Assembly (NCBI GenBank): GCA_907163375.1
Contig: CAJQUW010007484.1
Span: forward strand, 62,001 to 126,000
DNA length: 64,000 nt
Direction: 5' to 3'
DNA from: Prostheceraeus crozeri
Taxonomy: Eukaryota > Platyhelminthes > Polycladida > Euryleptidae
Below are positions 1 to 11,424 of this stretch, piece by piece. How positions within the stretch are numbered: position 1 is the stretch's first letter; every line of letters begins with the position of its first letter. Both the position numbers and the translations under genes were made by a program. The notes beneath the pieces are model-generated. The model had not been told where the DNA came from and ran no database searches. It saw nothing but the letters and a program-made list of their open reading frames with translations.

Positions 1-32
1 CTTCAACATGTATCAAAAATGAAGATACTTAC

Positions 33-960
33 TGATTGACTCGAAAACCTCAACTTCACACAAATACAATTCATGCTCGCTGCTATCCCTTAAAATTGAA
101 ACAAATCTCCCTTGTGTATTATTGCACTCAATTGTGATCATTGGTCTGTCCTCTGACTCTGCTATCGCTCCACAAAGATATTGATTTTCAAATCCAGATG
201 TCCATGTAGCTCTTTCTATTCTGCTCACGTAGACCTCGCTCCCTGCAAGCGCCTCTGAGCAACAGTCCATTCGGTTGTAAATGACAACTTTACTGATCGA
301 ATATTCACCTTCAAGGTCAACACTCCAGTCACTTACTGTACTATTGGTGCGTGCACACGAGCCATCATGATAATAAGGATTAACGCTTCCATCAACTGCG
401 AGATCTGAATATCCATCACCAAAGGTTGAGCTTTGCACTGTTTTCCTCTGAAGAGCCAAATTATAACTTCTACCAAAAACTTCAACTTCGCATAGATAAA
501 GCTCAGGAGAATCTTTCAGAATCGACACAAACCGTCCAGGCTTATTTCTACAGCTGATCATTGTCATGGTCTTATTTGTTGAATCAACAACCTGTCCGCA
601 GAAATATTGATTGTCAAAATTTGAGTTCCATGTCGCCCTTTCTACGGTGCTGATGTAAACTTTGGCACCGGTGAGGACCTCAGAGCAGCAATCCTGACGA
701 TTATAGATGACAACCATGCCGATGGGATGTTCTGCTTCAAGATCTACATTCCAGTAAGGCTTTTTGGCGTTTGTTATCGAACATAAGTCTGGAAATAACT
801 CATGGTCAATTCTTCCATCTACTGCAAACTTTGATTGATGACTAGGAACCGCTGAGTTGTGAAATGCGATTTTTCGTAGAGCTAGGTTTTTCAGTTGAAT
901 TGCAAGAATTTTCTTATCAAATATTATAAACATGAGTATAAGGAGATAGAAACGAAACAT
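33..960 (-). CDS. Secreted two-domain FTP (fucolectin/tachylectin-4/pentraxin) lectin, 5' exon, partial
   Basis: The product is a probable secreted lectin of innate recognition. Residues 1-20 form a hydrophobic signal peptide starting MFRFYLLILM. Two tandem FTP (F5/8C-like) modules follow, about residues 22-164 and 166-306. Both carry the family signature: W.VDLE, then VVIYNR.DCCSE with the vicinal cysteine pair, then a C-terminal GRFVSIL...LYLCEVEVFG block. Single FTP domains are about 145 residues, so this is a clean tandem pair. Oddity: in eel agglutinin fucose is held by His52, Arg79 and Arg86. Here the first Arg is kept (NRQD, NRMD), but the second is V or A and the His position is I or R, so classical fucose binding is doubtful. 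The open frame runs past position 33, but a strong donor (TCA|GTAAGT on the minus strand, GT at 32-31) makes this an exon; the rest of the gene lies left of the window. The start is the first ATG and gives the signal peptide. Confidence 0.85.
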
Positions 961-2889
961 ATTTCATTTACAGGTGACAATTTTGAAGCTCAACGTTACA
1001 TAGGTAAATGATAAAATAAGTGAATTTCAATCCAATTGATTTGAAGAACACTTAATTAGCTTCTTTATCACTTTTCTGTTGCTTGAATTTCTCGAAGCCC
1101 CGCCTATTGTCATCAACAATATACTAACGAAACTTTTCCAATATGTTCATAAAACACGTCTATGACTTGGGTGGATCATAAGAAAAGCTTCAAAAGTAAA
1201 TTTTGTTATTGAGATAGCAATATGAAAAGACAAGTTTTTAGATTAATTATCTTTTAATTTGTAATTAATTGAGGAAAAATTCAGTATTAGGTTTTCTCCT
1301 AGATAGACAGACCGTTTCAAAGGTAATTGCACAAAAAATTCGAGCCATTTTCAAATGTAATTTTCATGTTGAAGTCCCGGTTCAGCTTTAATATATGATA
1401 TATCATGTGAAACATTATGATCCATAGATTGCTTTGACATATATTTTACTTCCATAAGTGGTCAGTTGTGGTCAGTAGGCCCCATGAAAAAATTTGGACG
1501 TTTTCTTTGATGCAGGATTTCAACATGAAGACAATTGCATTTTTTATGAAAGTTGACAGACAGCATGAGTTATAATTCAGCTTCACCACAATGCGAGGTT
1601 TTAGGATTCGTTGAATGTACAAAAAGATACTATACAAAGGAGTTTTGCCGAAATGATGTTGCTGACACGATTTTTCAATGCTGAAGATGCTCAATTTCAA
1701 TAAACTTTATATTAGAGAAACCACAGATTCTTATACCAAGTTTCTTGGATAACCAAGTGAATAAATTTAATAATTAACTATCACCTTCCGATTAAATTTG
1801 ATGAGAATATACAAAAGATGCAGGATTTTTGGGATGTGCAACGATTTAGCAAACGGACTGCATGTGTACATATAGTGAATATATATACACTACCCAACCG
1901 ACTTGCCGACTAAGCAATGCAAAATTAGCGCTTTAAATGAAATCAAAACATGACGATAGTCATTATGTGAATTTTAAAATATTGCAATAAAGATGATATA
2001 CTAAAATAAATTGTCGCAGTAATAGTCTAGCGAATCTATATGAAAATTGTTTAAAGGAATCTATTGCATGTATACCGAAAACAGCTGTTAAATCCCATTG
2101 CTACAAAAAATCAAGCTTATTACGGGAATTGAGAAAGGAACATCAATACGATGTAAGAAGACTAAAAATGACAGCTAGATTAAAAGCTGAATATGCTTAG
2201 AAAATGGAGAGTGATATGCATGCTGAAATGACTAAAGCTTACAAGGGTAATGAGTTAGAAATTCAAATAGAAAAATGGAGCGAATTAAGTAAATAGGAAG
2301 AAGATACAAGCCAAAGGAAAAATATAGTTTTTTTAAAAAAATAAAGAAAAATGAAATAATAAAAGTAAATAAATAAAAAAATACAAATTTAGTAGAAATA
2401 CGTATATGTTCATTAAGTCCAAATTTATTTAAATTTCTACGAATTTCACGGACTTTGAGTTTAAAATCTCTTACACTGCCGAACGGAAGAGTTGAGAAAA
2501 TCTCAGAAACATTATCATTACCAGATTGGCTCACTTTTTCACGTCGAACTTAACTCACCGGATTTCGCATTAGTGAAGTAGGATATCCATTGTTCCTGAA
2601 TCTTTCCTATCCGCATCTTTACTTCGTTCGATCCATTCTGAAATGCTCTTCTTACTTCAGTTTTGAATGTATTTATTTTAACATGACGTGGATGATGAGA
2701 GTCCTATGCATTGTGAGTGACAGGATTTGGAGTATAAGCTGTGGGAAAATCTCATTCCACTGCTTTCAAAAGTAAGATAATTTAGATACACAATGGATAG
2801 GAAATTGTCAATGGCTTCCGTCATGAATGTTTTGAAATGGAAAATCTCATAATTATCATTGTACCCGACCGATGTAGAGGTCGTGTACC
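961..2889. other. Non-coding flank between lectin gene and LINE
   Basis: No convincing gene is seen. It contains the presumed upstream region of the lectin gene (right of 960) and a relic MITE near 1755-1861. Short open frames here (for example minus 1446-1700 and 2232-2534) are low-complexity and match nothing recognisable. Near 2100-2270 there is a lysine/arginine-rich broken reading on the plus strand that could be decayed coding sequence; it cannot be assigned. Confidence 0.5.
1755..1861. repeat. MITE relic, copy A (pair of 38678-38816)
   Basis: About 105 bp aligns, with substitutions and small gaps, to 38702-38816. Both end in the core TGTGCAACGATTTA followed by a CGGACT block. The copy at 38678 also has matching ends (GCTTCCTAAATC and its inverse), which suggests a short non-autonomous DNA element. 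This copy lacks a clear left end. Confidence 0.45.
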
Positions 2890-3024
2890 AAAAAAAATAC
2901 TGTTTATTTGCCTCACAGTTTGATAAGTCGGTGAGCACATTACAATTAGTCGACACGAATAATCATCAAAGTAAGTTATAAGAATAGCAATGAACTACTT
3001 AACTAAAAAATATGGACAGTAAAA

Positions 3025-4436
3025 TTATTTACAAAACTTTATAAAAGATTCGCTAAAACGAGAAGTTCTTGAAAATGGCCTTCTGAAAGTGACGACATTG
3101 CGAGTACATCTGGTCGAAACATTTGAGTCAAATAATTCACGCAGAGGATGATTTGCAGATCTCATAATATCCTTGAAGAGCTTGTCGCACGTTCGATGAG
3201 CAACTGACATAACTGAATTGCAGGACTCATGCGGAATGTTCATTATACGGTACGCCCGCCGTTCAACACTTAACAACTTTTTCAACAAATAATCAGGAGA
3301 GTTACAGAAGCATGAAAAAAGAATATAACAAAACTGATCGAATGAAAGCTACGTATGCTTTCAACACTAAATTTCTGGGCCAATTCGATCTCCGAAGGTT
3401 TCTTAAAATCAAAATTCGCTTCGATGCTCTCTTTATAATGTAGTTAACATGATGATTCCATTTCAGATCACTCGCCATTATAACACCCAAGAACTTGAAT
3501 GAATCAACCAAAGTTACAGACGAATGCGAGTTATCCATCACAGGTTCAAGGAACAAATTTCTTTTGGTAACGATGTCCATCAAGCAACATTTGGCAATAT
3601 TGATGGGAAGGCACTTGGAGTTAGCCCACTTGGCCATATTTCTCCACTCATCCTGAATTCTATCCTCAGCAGAATTCCTCAATGCATGTAGAAACAACAC
3701 ATTGTCGGCATATTTCATCAAATAAGTGTTGGAGCACACAGGACGCAAGTCTTCTACTGACATGGCAAAAAGTATCGGATCTAAAACACTGCCTTGGGGA
3801 ACATCGCTTAGAACAGGTGCCCAGTGCGACGAACCATCACCCACCACAACCCGCTGGAATCGCTGATTTAACGGAAAGAACTCTCACAGCTCCAGAGGCT
3901 GAATCTAAAAAACTTGAGAATTCGATGCTGTGTCAAAACCAATGCCGATGCAGTACCGCAGCCGCTACGGGGAACAAAGCAAATTGAGTTTTATCCATAC
4001 CATTAACAATATTAGGAAGAATGAAACGGCGAGCCACAATTCGTTCAAAAACTCTAGAAATGATGGGCACCAGAGAGATAGGTCTAAAATCCATCACTGA
4101 ATTAGGACGCTCACACTTAGGTACTGGAGTCACATAAGCCATTTTGAAGCATCGAGGAACTTTGTCAATTCTAAGACTTTCATTGAAGATATGTGTTATC
4201 ACCGGAGACAGATAGTCAGAGTAACAACGGAAAATCCACGCTGGTAAATTATCTGGGCCACAGCTGGAGTTAGATAGCTTCCGAAGGTCCATGTTCACGT
4301 CCTCATTTTCCAGAATAGGAGTGATATCACTGGGTAAATCAGGAATGCTGTCTGTGTAGAAGAACTGATAATTGGATACAAACAATGAGCTGAAGTCACC
4401 CACAGAGAATTCTGCAGCCGTAGAAGGTTTCTAAGT
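3025..4436 (-). pseudogene. LINE reverse transcriptase domain, broken
   Basis: This block encodes the RT and C-terminal part of the LINE protein. Visible boxes in order are LPAWIFRCY (upstream block), FRPISLVPIISRVFERIV (box 2), VVVGDGSSHWAPVLSDVPQGSVL (box 4 region), the catalytic box as YADN, and FKFLGV...WNHHV (thumb). The last block, at 3025-3288, has KLLSVERRAYRI, typical of the C-terminal tail of these proteins. It is dead: the catalytic YADD is YADN; the motif-A stretch between about 3848 and 3932 is scrambled over several frames with in-frame stops; and the C-terminal block is in another frame from the core. The 5' edge is set by the MITE insertion at 4438. Confidence 0.8.
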
Positions 4437-4437
4437 C

Positions 4438-5442
4438 TACACTGTAAATCTCTCAATACCAATCACATGCGAAGGATGCATACCAAAATATTTTTTTGGT
4501 ATATTTCTGTATTCTCTTGGTGTATATTTGTATGCTTTTCGCATGTTATTTCAAATGTGGTATGCTTTACATACTAAAGCCATACCAGCACAATGTTAAA
4601 AGAAAGCATAAATCAAGTCCAAAGTATGTTGATTTAAGGCCTTTTGTCAATAAAGATCACACTAATGTTACTACTGTTCTGTAAGTAGTGAGTTAATGAC
4701 ATTCAAGAGTCATACTTTCAATACTGAATTCGATTTTAATACCCGTAAGTCTAAGGTATTTCATGAATAATCAATAAGTATTCAACCATCAACAATTATG
4801 CATTATGTAATTTAGAAATTAAGCATATTATCAATCCGAAATGAAAAAACATATTATAATTCATGAACGCAAACATAGTTATGTTTGAGATATATAACTC
4901 AACATTATTTCACGTAAGATATCGTTTGAATAAATTGATATTTATCAACTTGGTGCATAAAGTAGAGGTAACTAACCGTTTTGTTAAAATTGCTAGACAA
5001 ATAGCAACGACGACAACCTCGTGGAGCATAAAATTCACAATAAATCTAATCTAGTTAATTATCACTCTATCAGACAAAACATATTCACGACTGGCATTAC
5101 CGAAAAAAAGTATGTAATACATATAATTTTTTGCTATGTGACTTAAAGCTGCACATACGAAATGCATACGAATAGGGATGAATTTGCATCGGCTCTCGTA
5201 TATAAAACACACCAACAACTTGTATTTCAGTGTAAAACAGCCAATCACAGATAAAATAGTTCGCATCGATAGTTCGTGTCGCTGCATACCAATCACATAC
5301 GAAAGTAAGTGAGATGTGGTATGAAAAACATGCCAGACTTATTTAAACATACGAGAATCTCGTATCAGATGTTAGTTTCAAATTGTATGTGATTTTGGTA
5401 TATGTTTGTATGCAATTTTCGTATCCAGTGATTTACAGTGTA
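4438..5442. mobile_element. TA-flanked MITE (about 1 kb) inside the LINE
   Basis: Both ends read CACTGTAAATC inward (4440 and, inverted, 5440) and are bordered by TA, matching a Tc1/mariner-type target duplication. LINE coding sequence resumes on either side. Internally there are repeated blocks such as ACCAATCACATRCGAA and ATACCAAAAT near both ends and again at about 5287, i.e. subterminal repeats. No transposase is present, so it is non-autonomous. Confidence 0.75.
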
Positions 5443-6017
5443 GCCGTTGACCGAATAGCTTTACATGTCTTTCCAGGACTTTCCATGTCTTCCGCGTCTT
5501 TCGAGGACGATGCTTCGCGAATGAATGAACCTTTTAGATATCTTATTTGAGCACAAACTTCTTCACGCAGACGCCCACTGCCTTTGTCCATAGGCACGAT
5601 CAAGCTCGTTAATCAAAATCTTCAAAGAGTCATTCATCCATTCAGGATCATTCGATCGCAGTCGCACAGAACGTTGCGGAAAATGTTAATCAAATAAAGT
5701 GAATAATGAACACACAAACAAGTCAGCTGCAGCATCCAAGGTATCACAGGAATTCACCAAGCTCAACCGATCAGTAGTACAGCAAGCATCTGCAAAGCGG
5801 GCAATATTGGCTCTTGTGAATATTCGTACTCTCTTCTTTGTCACAAACGACGGAGAAGGATTCGCGGGTTGCCAAAATACGATGCGATGATCCGATTTGC
5901 CAATTGATGGAAGGTATAATGGTACCTGGTCAGAAGCAAAGTTGACAAATAATTGATCCAATGTATGTTCACATCTTGTACTAAAATTTGCAACAGAAGA
6001 AAGGCCCGTCAAACTAC
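5443..6017 (-). pseudogene. LINE endonuclease C-terminus and linker
   Basis: The minus strand reads VANFSTRCEHTLDQLFVN and GKSDHRIVFW, the final endonuclease motifs with the SDH catalytic box. A linker follows with RSNDPEWMNDSLKILINELD, typical of CR1/Jockey proteins between endonuclease and RT. It joins the endonuclease at 7575 across the Tc1/mariner insertion, because GDFNDLRKHFQT lies just right of that insertion. Open frame is kept from 6012 to 5686 and is interrupted after that. Confidence 0.75.
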
Positions 6018-7574
6018 TACAGATTGTTTCATAAAAAATGGATCACCCTTAAACATCGCCTTAACTTCAACTTTGTCTAACTCCGCCAAACTTGAACGAA
6101 TTTCTCTGAAATTTGGAAGATATGTCAGTTGTGCTTACTGATATCATTGTTGGAAATTTCAAGCATGAATATTGAGTTGTCTTCCTGTTATAGATAAAAA
6201 AGTAGTAGATAATTTGATCTTCATTTAGCAATGTTACACAAAATCATACCTCACTCTTATAAAATTGCATTTGTTTCCTTTGTTATGTAATATGTTGTTC
6301 TACAAGCCAAAAGCTATCAAGCAAAACAAAAATAAAGAAAATCGGTCAATCAGAGCCAGTATAGCACCATTATTCATCAACAATAATGTAACTGCTACAT
6401 GTGATTAACTGGACTTCATGTTCCATACCTTCCTGACTTCGTTGCGGTGGTGTTGGCAACACTCCTGATTGCTTTCAGCTAGAAATCTATCTCTTACCGG
6501 TTAGAAACAATACAAAGCACAAATGAACAATAACGAGATCGCAATAACGAGAGATTAACTCTGTCGTAAAGAGGGCTCTGGCCGTCCACGCAAAACATCC
6601 AAACGTAGAGACCGCCTAATTTTGAGATTTGTTAAAGTTGATCCAAGTCTCTCGTTAACTGAGATGGCTGCACTAGACTCGTCTATTTCTAAGTCCACTA
6701 TTCGTAGAAGACTTATTGAGTCGAATTTCAAGAGCTGTAAGAGGCCCTCTCAGATCGAATTATCAGATCAGCATACAAAAAGACGTCTCAGATGGGCAAT
6801 GAGTCATTGTCACTGGCGAAATCAATGGGATCGGGTTGTCTAGTCTGATGAGGCATCAGTCCGTCTGAAGGATAGTGATGGTCGATTGAGATTATGGATA
6901 AAATCTGATCAGGAAATTCCGAGACATTTACATCGTCCCCGGGTACAAGGTGGTGCGACTCTACTGATTTGGGCTGGCATTTGGACCAATGCCCGCTCTG
7001 AACTTCACATACAGCAAGGAACCATGAATTCTGAACGCTATGTGAATGTTTTACGAATGAACATTGGCCAAATGACAGATCAACTTGGTGATCCATCGAC
7101 TTGGTTATTTATGGATGATAATGCTACGTGTCACAGTAGTAGTAGAGTCAACTTATGCAAGTCTCAATTTGGGCTTAGGACATTATCTTGGCCAGCTCGT
7201 TCTCCTGATCTAAATCCCATAGAAAATTATGGAGTATTCTAAAACGTAACGTTCGTCGTTCACTGCTACCTACAGATGGCGTATCACAACTTGCGTCACT
7301 GTTAAAAAGAGAGTGGAGAAAGTTAGATCAGTCAGAAATCAACGATATCATCGAATCAATGCCTAGACAAATTGGTAATGTCATTGACAATAAGGGTAGG
7401 GCCACAAAATATTAGCTTCTTAAGAACCGTTACTGTATCATAGCTTATCAGATTATATAAGGACATTTAAATATATTAGGGACATGAAATAACATGAAAA
7501 ATGCTTTCTGTATCATACTTATGTTTTATTTAGTCAAATTTTAGGATGATCCACTTTTTATGAAACGGACTGTA
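6018..7574 (+). mobile_element. Tc1/mariner transposon inserted in LINE endonuclease
   Basis: Terminal inverted repeats start CAGATTGTTTCATAAAAA on the left (6020) and CAGTCCGTTTCATAAAAA on the right (inverted, ending 7572). Each is flanked by the TA target duplication (6018-6019, 7573-7574). Length is 1553 bp without the TAs. It holds a decayed DD34E transposase. The insertion splits the LINE endonuclease between its GDFN and SDH boxes, so the LINE was already resident. Confidence 0.88.
6562..7415 (+). pseudogene. Tc1-type DD34E transposase, broken
   Basis: The reading starts with GSGRPRKTSKRRDR (the GRPR hook between helix-turn-helix domains). The second HTH follows (LTEMAALDSSISKSTIRRRL), then the catalytic core with SDEAS (first Asp), FMDDNATCH (second Asp) and SPDLNPIEN (Glu). 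There are 34 residues between second Asp and Glu, i.e. DD34E. The first HTH is missing from the N-terminus. A TAG at 6841-6843 precedes SDEAS, and a frame change near 7230 separates PIEN from the C-terminal part (ILKRNVRRSLLPTDG), which ends at a stop at 7413-7415. The copy cannot make transposase. Confidence 0.85.
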
Positions 7575-8334
7575 ATAGTCTGGAAATGCTTTCTGAGATC
7601 ATTAAAGTCGCCAAGAAGACAAAAAAGCGAATATTGGGACCAAAGTGGATGTAAATAGAGTCCATTATAGCAGTCACTATTGAAATGACATCCTCATGCG
7701 CCGAAGAATCATTCCAGTATGGATGATAGATAACAAGCACCGCAAGAGGAATGTCCATGATAAACAACGGCAAAAATTCAGTCTGAGTTAATGAAGATGC
7801 CACAATCGAGTTACAATTAATAACCTCAGCACCATATTTATCTTTCACATAGACCACGATGCCTCCGCCGTCTAATCTGTCCTTGCGATGTAACAAATAA
7901 TGTTCCACAGATAATGAATCATCTGGAACGCTTTCATCCAACCAAGACTCCGCAATAGCAAAAATATCAGGAAATCGTTGAGATAACAGCAATCCCAACT
8001 CATCTAATTTATTGCACAAAGACCTAGAATTTGTAAGCATAACACTAGGTATGGCATTCCTTTGTCGAGAACGACGCTTCTTTTGAGTACCACTATCAAG
8101 CTCTACTGGATTAAGAACCCTCCTCCTTGACTGAATAGAGTTCAAATGCAAAGGTCTTTGAGAATTAGATATATGAGTCCCGATGTGACGAATGTACAAT
8201 CGATGGTAGACTAAACGTCTTCTGACTTGCCGTGAAACACAAATGCATTGCCTCTGACGAATCTTCAAAAGTTCAGACACACTATAGCGGAAGTACAATT
8301 TAGTAGCCATTGCACATGAAGAGAGAGATTGCAT
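7575..8334 (-). pseudogene. LINE apurinic-like endonuclease, N-terminal part
   Basis: The minus-strand frame opens at 8334 with a basic leader of about 95 residues. The endonuclease motifs follow: NSRSLCNKLDEL, the glutamate motif as AIAESWLDESVP, GGGIVVYVK and a Y/P box (VIYHPYW). The GDFN box is present at about 7605 but one frame off from the rest, next to a T-run, so a small indel has occurred. The frame ends inside the right end of the Tc1/mariner insertion. The function was target nicking for retrotransposition. Confidence 0.8.
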
Positions 8335-8460
8335 TCACTGCACAGTATAGTAGCAACGACCAAGATAACAGTTCACACGGTCGCAAGCTATCCAACCGCC
8401 TGCCAGCAAGACAGACAATCGAATGGATGCTGAACTGAGCCTACATGTAGCCTACACTGC

Positions 8461-10089
8461 ACACTAAAAATACTAGACATATTAAAATGAGTATATTGTT
8501 TTCAGACGATGAACTTAGAGAAAATGGTGTGTCAATTGCTCAATGGCTGATCATGAAATTTGACTAATATCTATTTGCAACCATAAATATCATTAAAACT
8601 AAGCGCCTCCCATACGCTTTATTCATTTTTCCATGAAATTAAGGAATAAATTTTGAGAGAAATGCTCAACCAGTCTGGAAAAAATTTTGACAATGATGTA
8701 GAGTATTATTATCATTGCCCGCGAGAAAATAAGTCCGAGGACCCTCGAGGGTCAGCCCTTGACTTCCCAAAATAAAATGCCTCCCCCTTGCGTTGTACGT
8801 CTAATAAGTACAACGCAAGTAGGGTGGCAAGTGGCACAAATCTGAATGAAGTACATGTATAAAAACTACTGAACCTACCTTAGATTTTTATTCGCGCATG
8901 AATGTCGATAGTGTCACTCCACTAAGTGTTCCATGTACTAATAGAAAAATAATAGCACTCCATTAAAACCGAAATATTCGGAGGCAGTGACGAGTTCTGC
9001 GAAGACGGAAGACCATAGCGTCTGAAATATGAAAAAAGGTTTTCAAGATTGTGTAATATCATAGTTAGAAATAGCCTATACATTATTACAATTTTAGAAA
9101 TTTTTTCTTTAGCTCTTGCCTCATAATTTCAAGTTAAAGTTTATAAGAAAATGATGATATCACTCACACGGCACAATTGGAAGATCATATATCCCTGTAT
9201 TGCAAGAAGGAAATGTTTGTCTGCAGAGAGGCGATCAGGAGTGTTATAGGCCAGTGGGACCAAGCATATGAAACGGATTTCATTACAAATGTTATTGGGT
9301 TGGCTATAAAATCTCACGAAGACAGGCTGAAAACTTGATCGATCGACCAATATCAAATGTTACCACTATACATAGGAGGATATATTATTGCGTTCGAATT
9401 TAAAGCTGATAAAGGACACGGTCGTTTGTAATGTAATCCACGCTATATAGAGATAGGCCTAATCAGTAGCCAAATACTTGAGAACTCATAAATAATTCAG
9501 CGCTTTCGTTTCATTTGTTAGATACAGAATGTCTACTGAGAACAGAAATAGAAATAGAAATAAATTTTCATCAAAACAATCACTGTACAAGATTCATGTA
9601 CAAAAACGTGCAAACATATGTACATATTATACTCAAAAGAGGTGCATTAGATTTATATTGTACGAGCGACTGTAGTGGTGAGCGGGACTAGAGCACTGAC
9701 GGCAGTAGAAACCTAGTCCCACTGAGTGAAGCCCGAATGTCAATCCACATTCCACATAATCGTCGGAAGAATATAGTCGTAGTAGTAAACGTTTATTGAT
9801 TGAATGAAAATCATCAGTACAAGGCTATACATTAGCAGAAAGAAAATGACGCGGCAATGGACGAAAAGACACAAAAGTAATGTAAATTGACGCAATATAA
9901 AATATCACATGTACATTCATCATACATCTAAACTAATTTATACATTTATAGAGTACATGAAGATCGGTTTAGAATAGGAAAAAGTACAGTATATCGCATG
10001 ATGAAGTTGGATCGATTCGAGGCATCAGGCAATTAGGGCAAAATTTGTAAACAATGGTAGGCAATTAGATATCCTTTCGAGTATTTTAC
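8461..10089. other. Intergenic stretch, no gene seen
   Basis: Nothing recognisable as coding. It contains the short perfect hairpin at 8787-8819. Near 9780-9950 a TTTATTGATTGAATGAAAAT stretch resembles the 3' tail of a retroelement in reverse orientation but is too short to classify. Confidence 0.5.
8787..8819. repeat. Perfect 12-bp stem hairpin
   Basis: CTTGCGTTGTAC is followed by a 9-nt loop and its exact reverse complement GTACAACGCAAG. The stem is flanked by C-rich and G-rich bases. It is not tied to any gene or element end I can see. Confidence 0.7.
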
Positions 10090-10364
10090 CCAGTGAGCAT
10101 AGTAGTAACCCCATTGCAGACGCAAGTCCAGTGCGGTGCAGTGATGAGTCATCGATGAGTCATCAGGCTGACTCAGCCCCCCCCTGGAAGGAAGGTGAGG
10201 GAGATGGCCAAGGATGTGTTGGGAGGAATGGGTCCGAGAGGAGGAAACTGTTTCCTCCCCCCCCCTCTGGAAGGAAGGATGGAGGAGTGATGAGGCAAGG
10301 GGTGGGAAGGAAGGTGATGTGTGAGGGAGTGAGTGAGGAAAGGGCGGGTGATGGTGGTGTTGGG

Positions 10365-11005
10365 ATGAGAAAAGTTGGAAATCGACAGGAAGGAGGCCTC
10401 GGATGGGAAAACGGAGTGCGGATTCGGACTCTACGTGAAATTCTACATCTGTGGTGTGATTTCCAGCTCAATCGGAGAGAAAAAATTTCGAGGACGTCCC
10501 CCCCCTCCTGCCAAACTTCCAACTTTGGTGTGAGAGATGGTAGAAAGTCGTGCAATAGCTCATTTGAAAGCTAAGAGTGAGAAAAAAATTCAGTGGAAAG
10601 CTCAGTTTGGACTCATTTTCTTGGGTTTAGGGAGGAAAATGGCAAGAAACCGTCAGAGTTGGAAAAAAGGCGGGTGTTGGTGGTTTTGGGATGAGAAAGG
10701 CTGGAATTCGGCATGAAGGAGACCTCGGATGGGAAAACGGAGGCCAGATTCGGACTCTACGTGAAATGTTGGGTTAGGAAGGATGTTTCCAGCGACATTG
10801 GAGAGAAAAAGTTCAGACCTCCCCCCCCCTGCCAAACTTCCAACTTTGGTGTGAGAGATGGTAGAAAGTCGTGCAATAGCTCATTTGAAAGCTAAGAGTG
10901 AGAAAAATGCAGTGGAAAGCTCAGTTTGGACTCATTTTCTTGGGTTTAGGGAGGAAAATGGCAAGAAACCGTCAGAGTTGGAAAAAAGGCTGGTGTTGGT
11001 GAGTA
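10365..11005. repeat. Tandem duplication (period about 325 bp) with poly-C tracts
   Basis: Two copies of a roughly 320-bp unit lie head to tail, starting near 10365 and 10690. Each holds GACCTCGGATGGGAAAACGG-like sequence, a CCCCCCCC run before TGCCAAACTTCCAACTTTGG, and GCTCATTTGAAAGCTAAGAG. Purine-rich, GC-richer sequence here contrasts with the AT-rich genes that follow. Open frames across it are by-products of the duplication. It may be Polinton terminal sequence, but the matching right terminus is absent. Confidence 0.75.
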
Positions 11006-11050
11006 ATGGGCAAAAGACCGTTCCAGGACACCATAAAATTCAAAAAATAG

Positions 11051-11368
11051 TATCTTTAAAAACGACATAAATTCATGAATTTAGACCCTTTTTCAGGTTT
11101 TTAAGACCTAAATTCATGAATTTAGTCGTTTTTAAAGATACCGATTTTTCAAAAAATGGTACTTTTTAAATGGTCTAAATTCATGAATTTTGGTCATTTT
11201 TTCAGGTTATGAAGACCTAAATTCATAAATTTAGGCGTTTTTAAAAATACCCAATTTTCAAATTTTTCAAAATCTCAAATTTGAGAATTACAATTTTTAC
11301 TCCCAAAATCATGACCGTTCCAGGACACCGAAAGCCACAAAAGTTGAGAATTTCAAATTCATGAATTT
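11051..11368. repeat. Cluster of AAATTCATGAATTT palindromes and a 33-bp inverted repeat
   Basis: The 14-bp palindrome AAATTCATGAATTT occurs at 11069, 11110, 11177 and 11355, with a one-base variant at 11219. The first two lie inside a longer inverted repeat (11051-11084 against 11108-11140, one extra base) starting TATCTTTAAAAACGAC. The spacer TTTTTCAGGTTTTTAAGACC recurs near 11200. The cluster lies just before the first Polinton gene and could be a terminal or replication/promoter region. Confidence 0.7.
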
Positions 11369-11424
11369 TATCCATCTTTCAGGTTTTTAAAATATATCAT
11401 GTGACTAATAATATTTCTTTAAAA

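Larger units (their letters stand above)
2890..8460 (-). mobile_element. CR1/Jockey-like LINE, decayed, interrupted by two DNA elements
   Basis: One non-LTR retrotransposon reads right to left. A 5' region and apurinic-type endonuclease lie at 8460-7575, the endonuclease end and linker at 6017-5443, and the reverse transcriptase at 4436-3025. A 3' UTR ends near 2890 with an AATAAA-like tail. The three blocks are collinear, and both gaps are explained exactly by insertions at TA dinucleotides (6018-7574 and 4438-5442). The LINE is therefore older than both insertions. No ORF1 (gag-like) protein is recognisable at the 5' end, and the 5' boundary is approximate. There is no RNase H domain. The RT style (FRPISLVP, PQGSVL, FLGV) fits the CR1/Jockey group; exact clade needs a tree. 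Confidence 0.85.

Noticed and set aside
9780-9950. Possible retroelement 3' tail in reverse orientation
   Set aside because: Too short and too simple to classify; no coding part adjoins it.
10131-10895. Open frames on both strands in the purine-rich repeat
   Set aside because: Low-complexity glycine/proline/serine-rich readings caused by biased composition and the tandem duplication.
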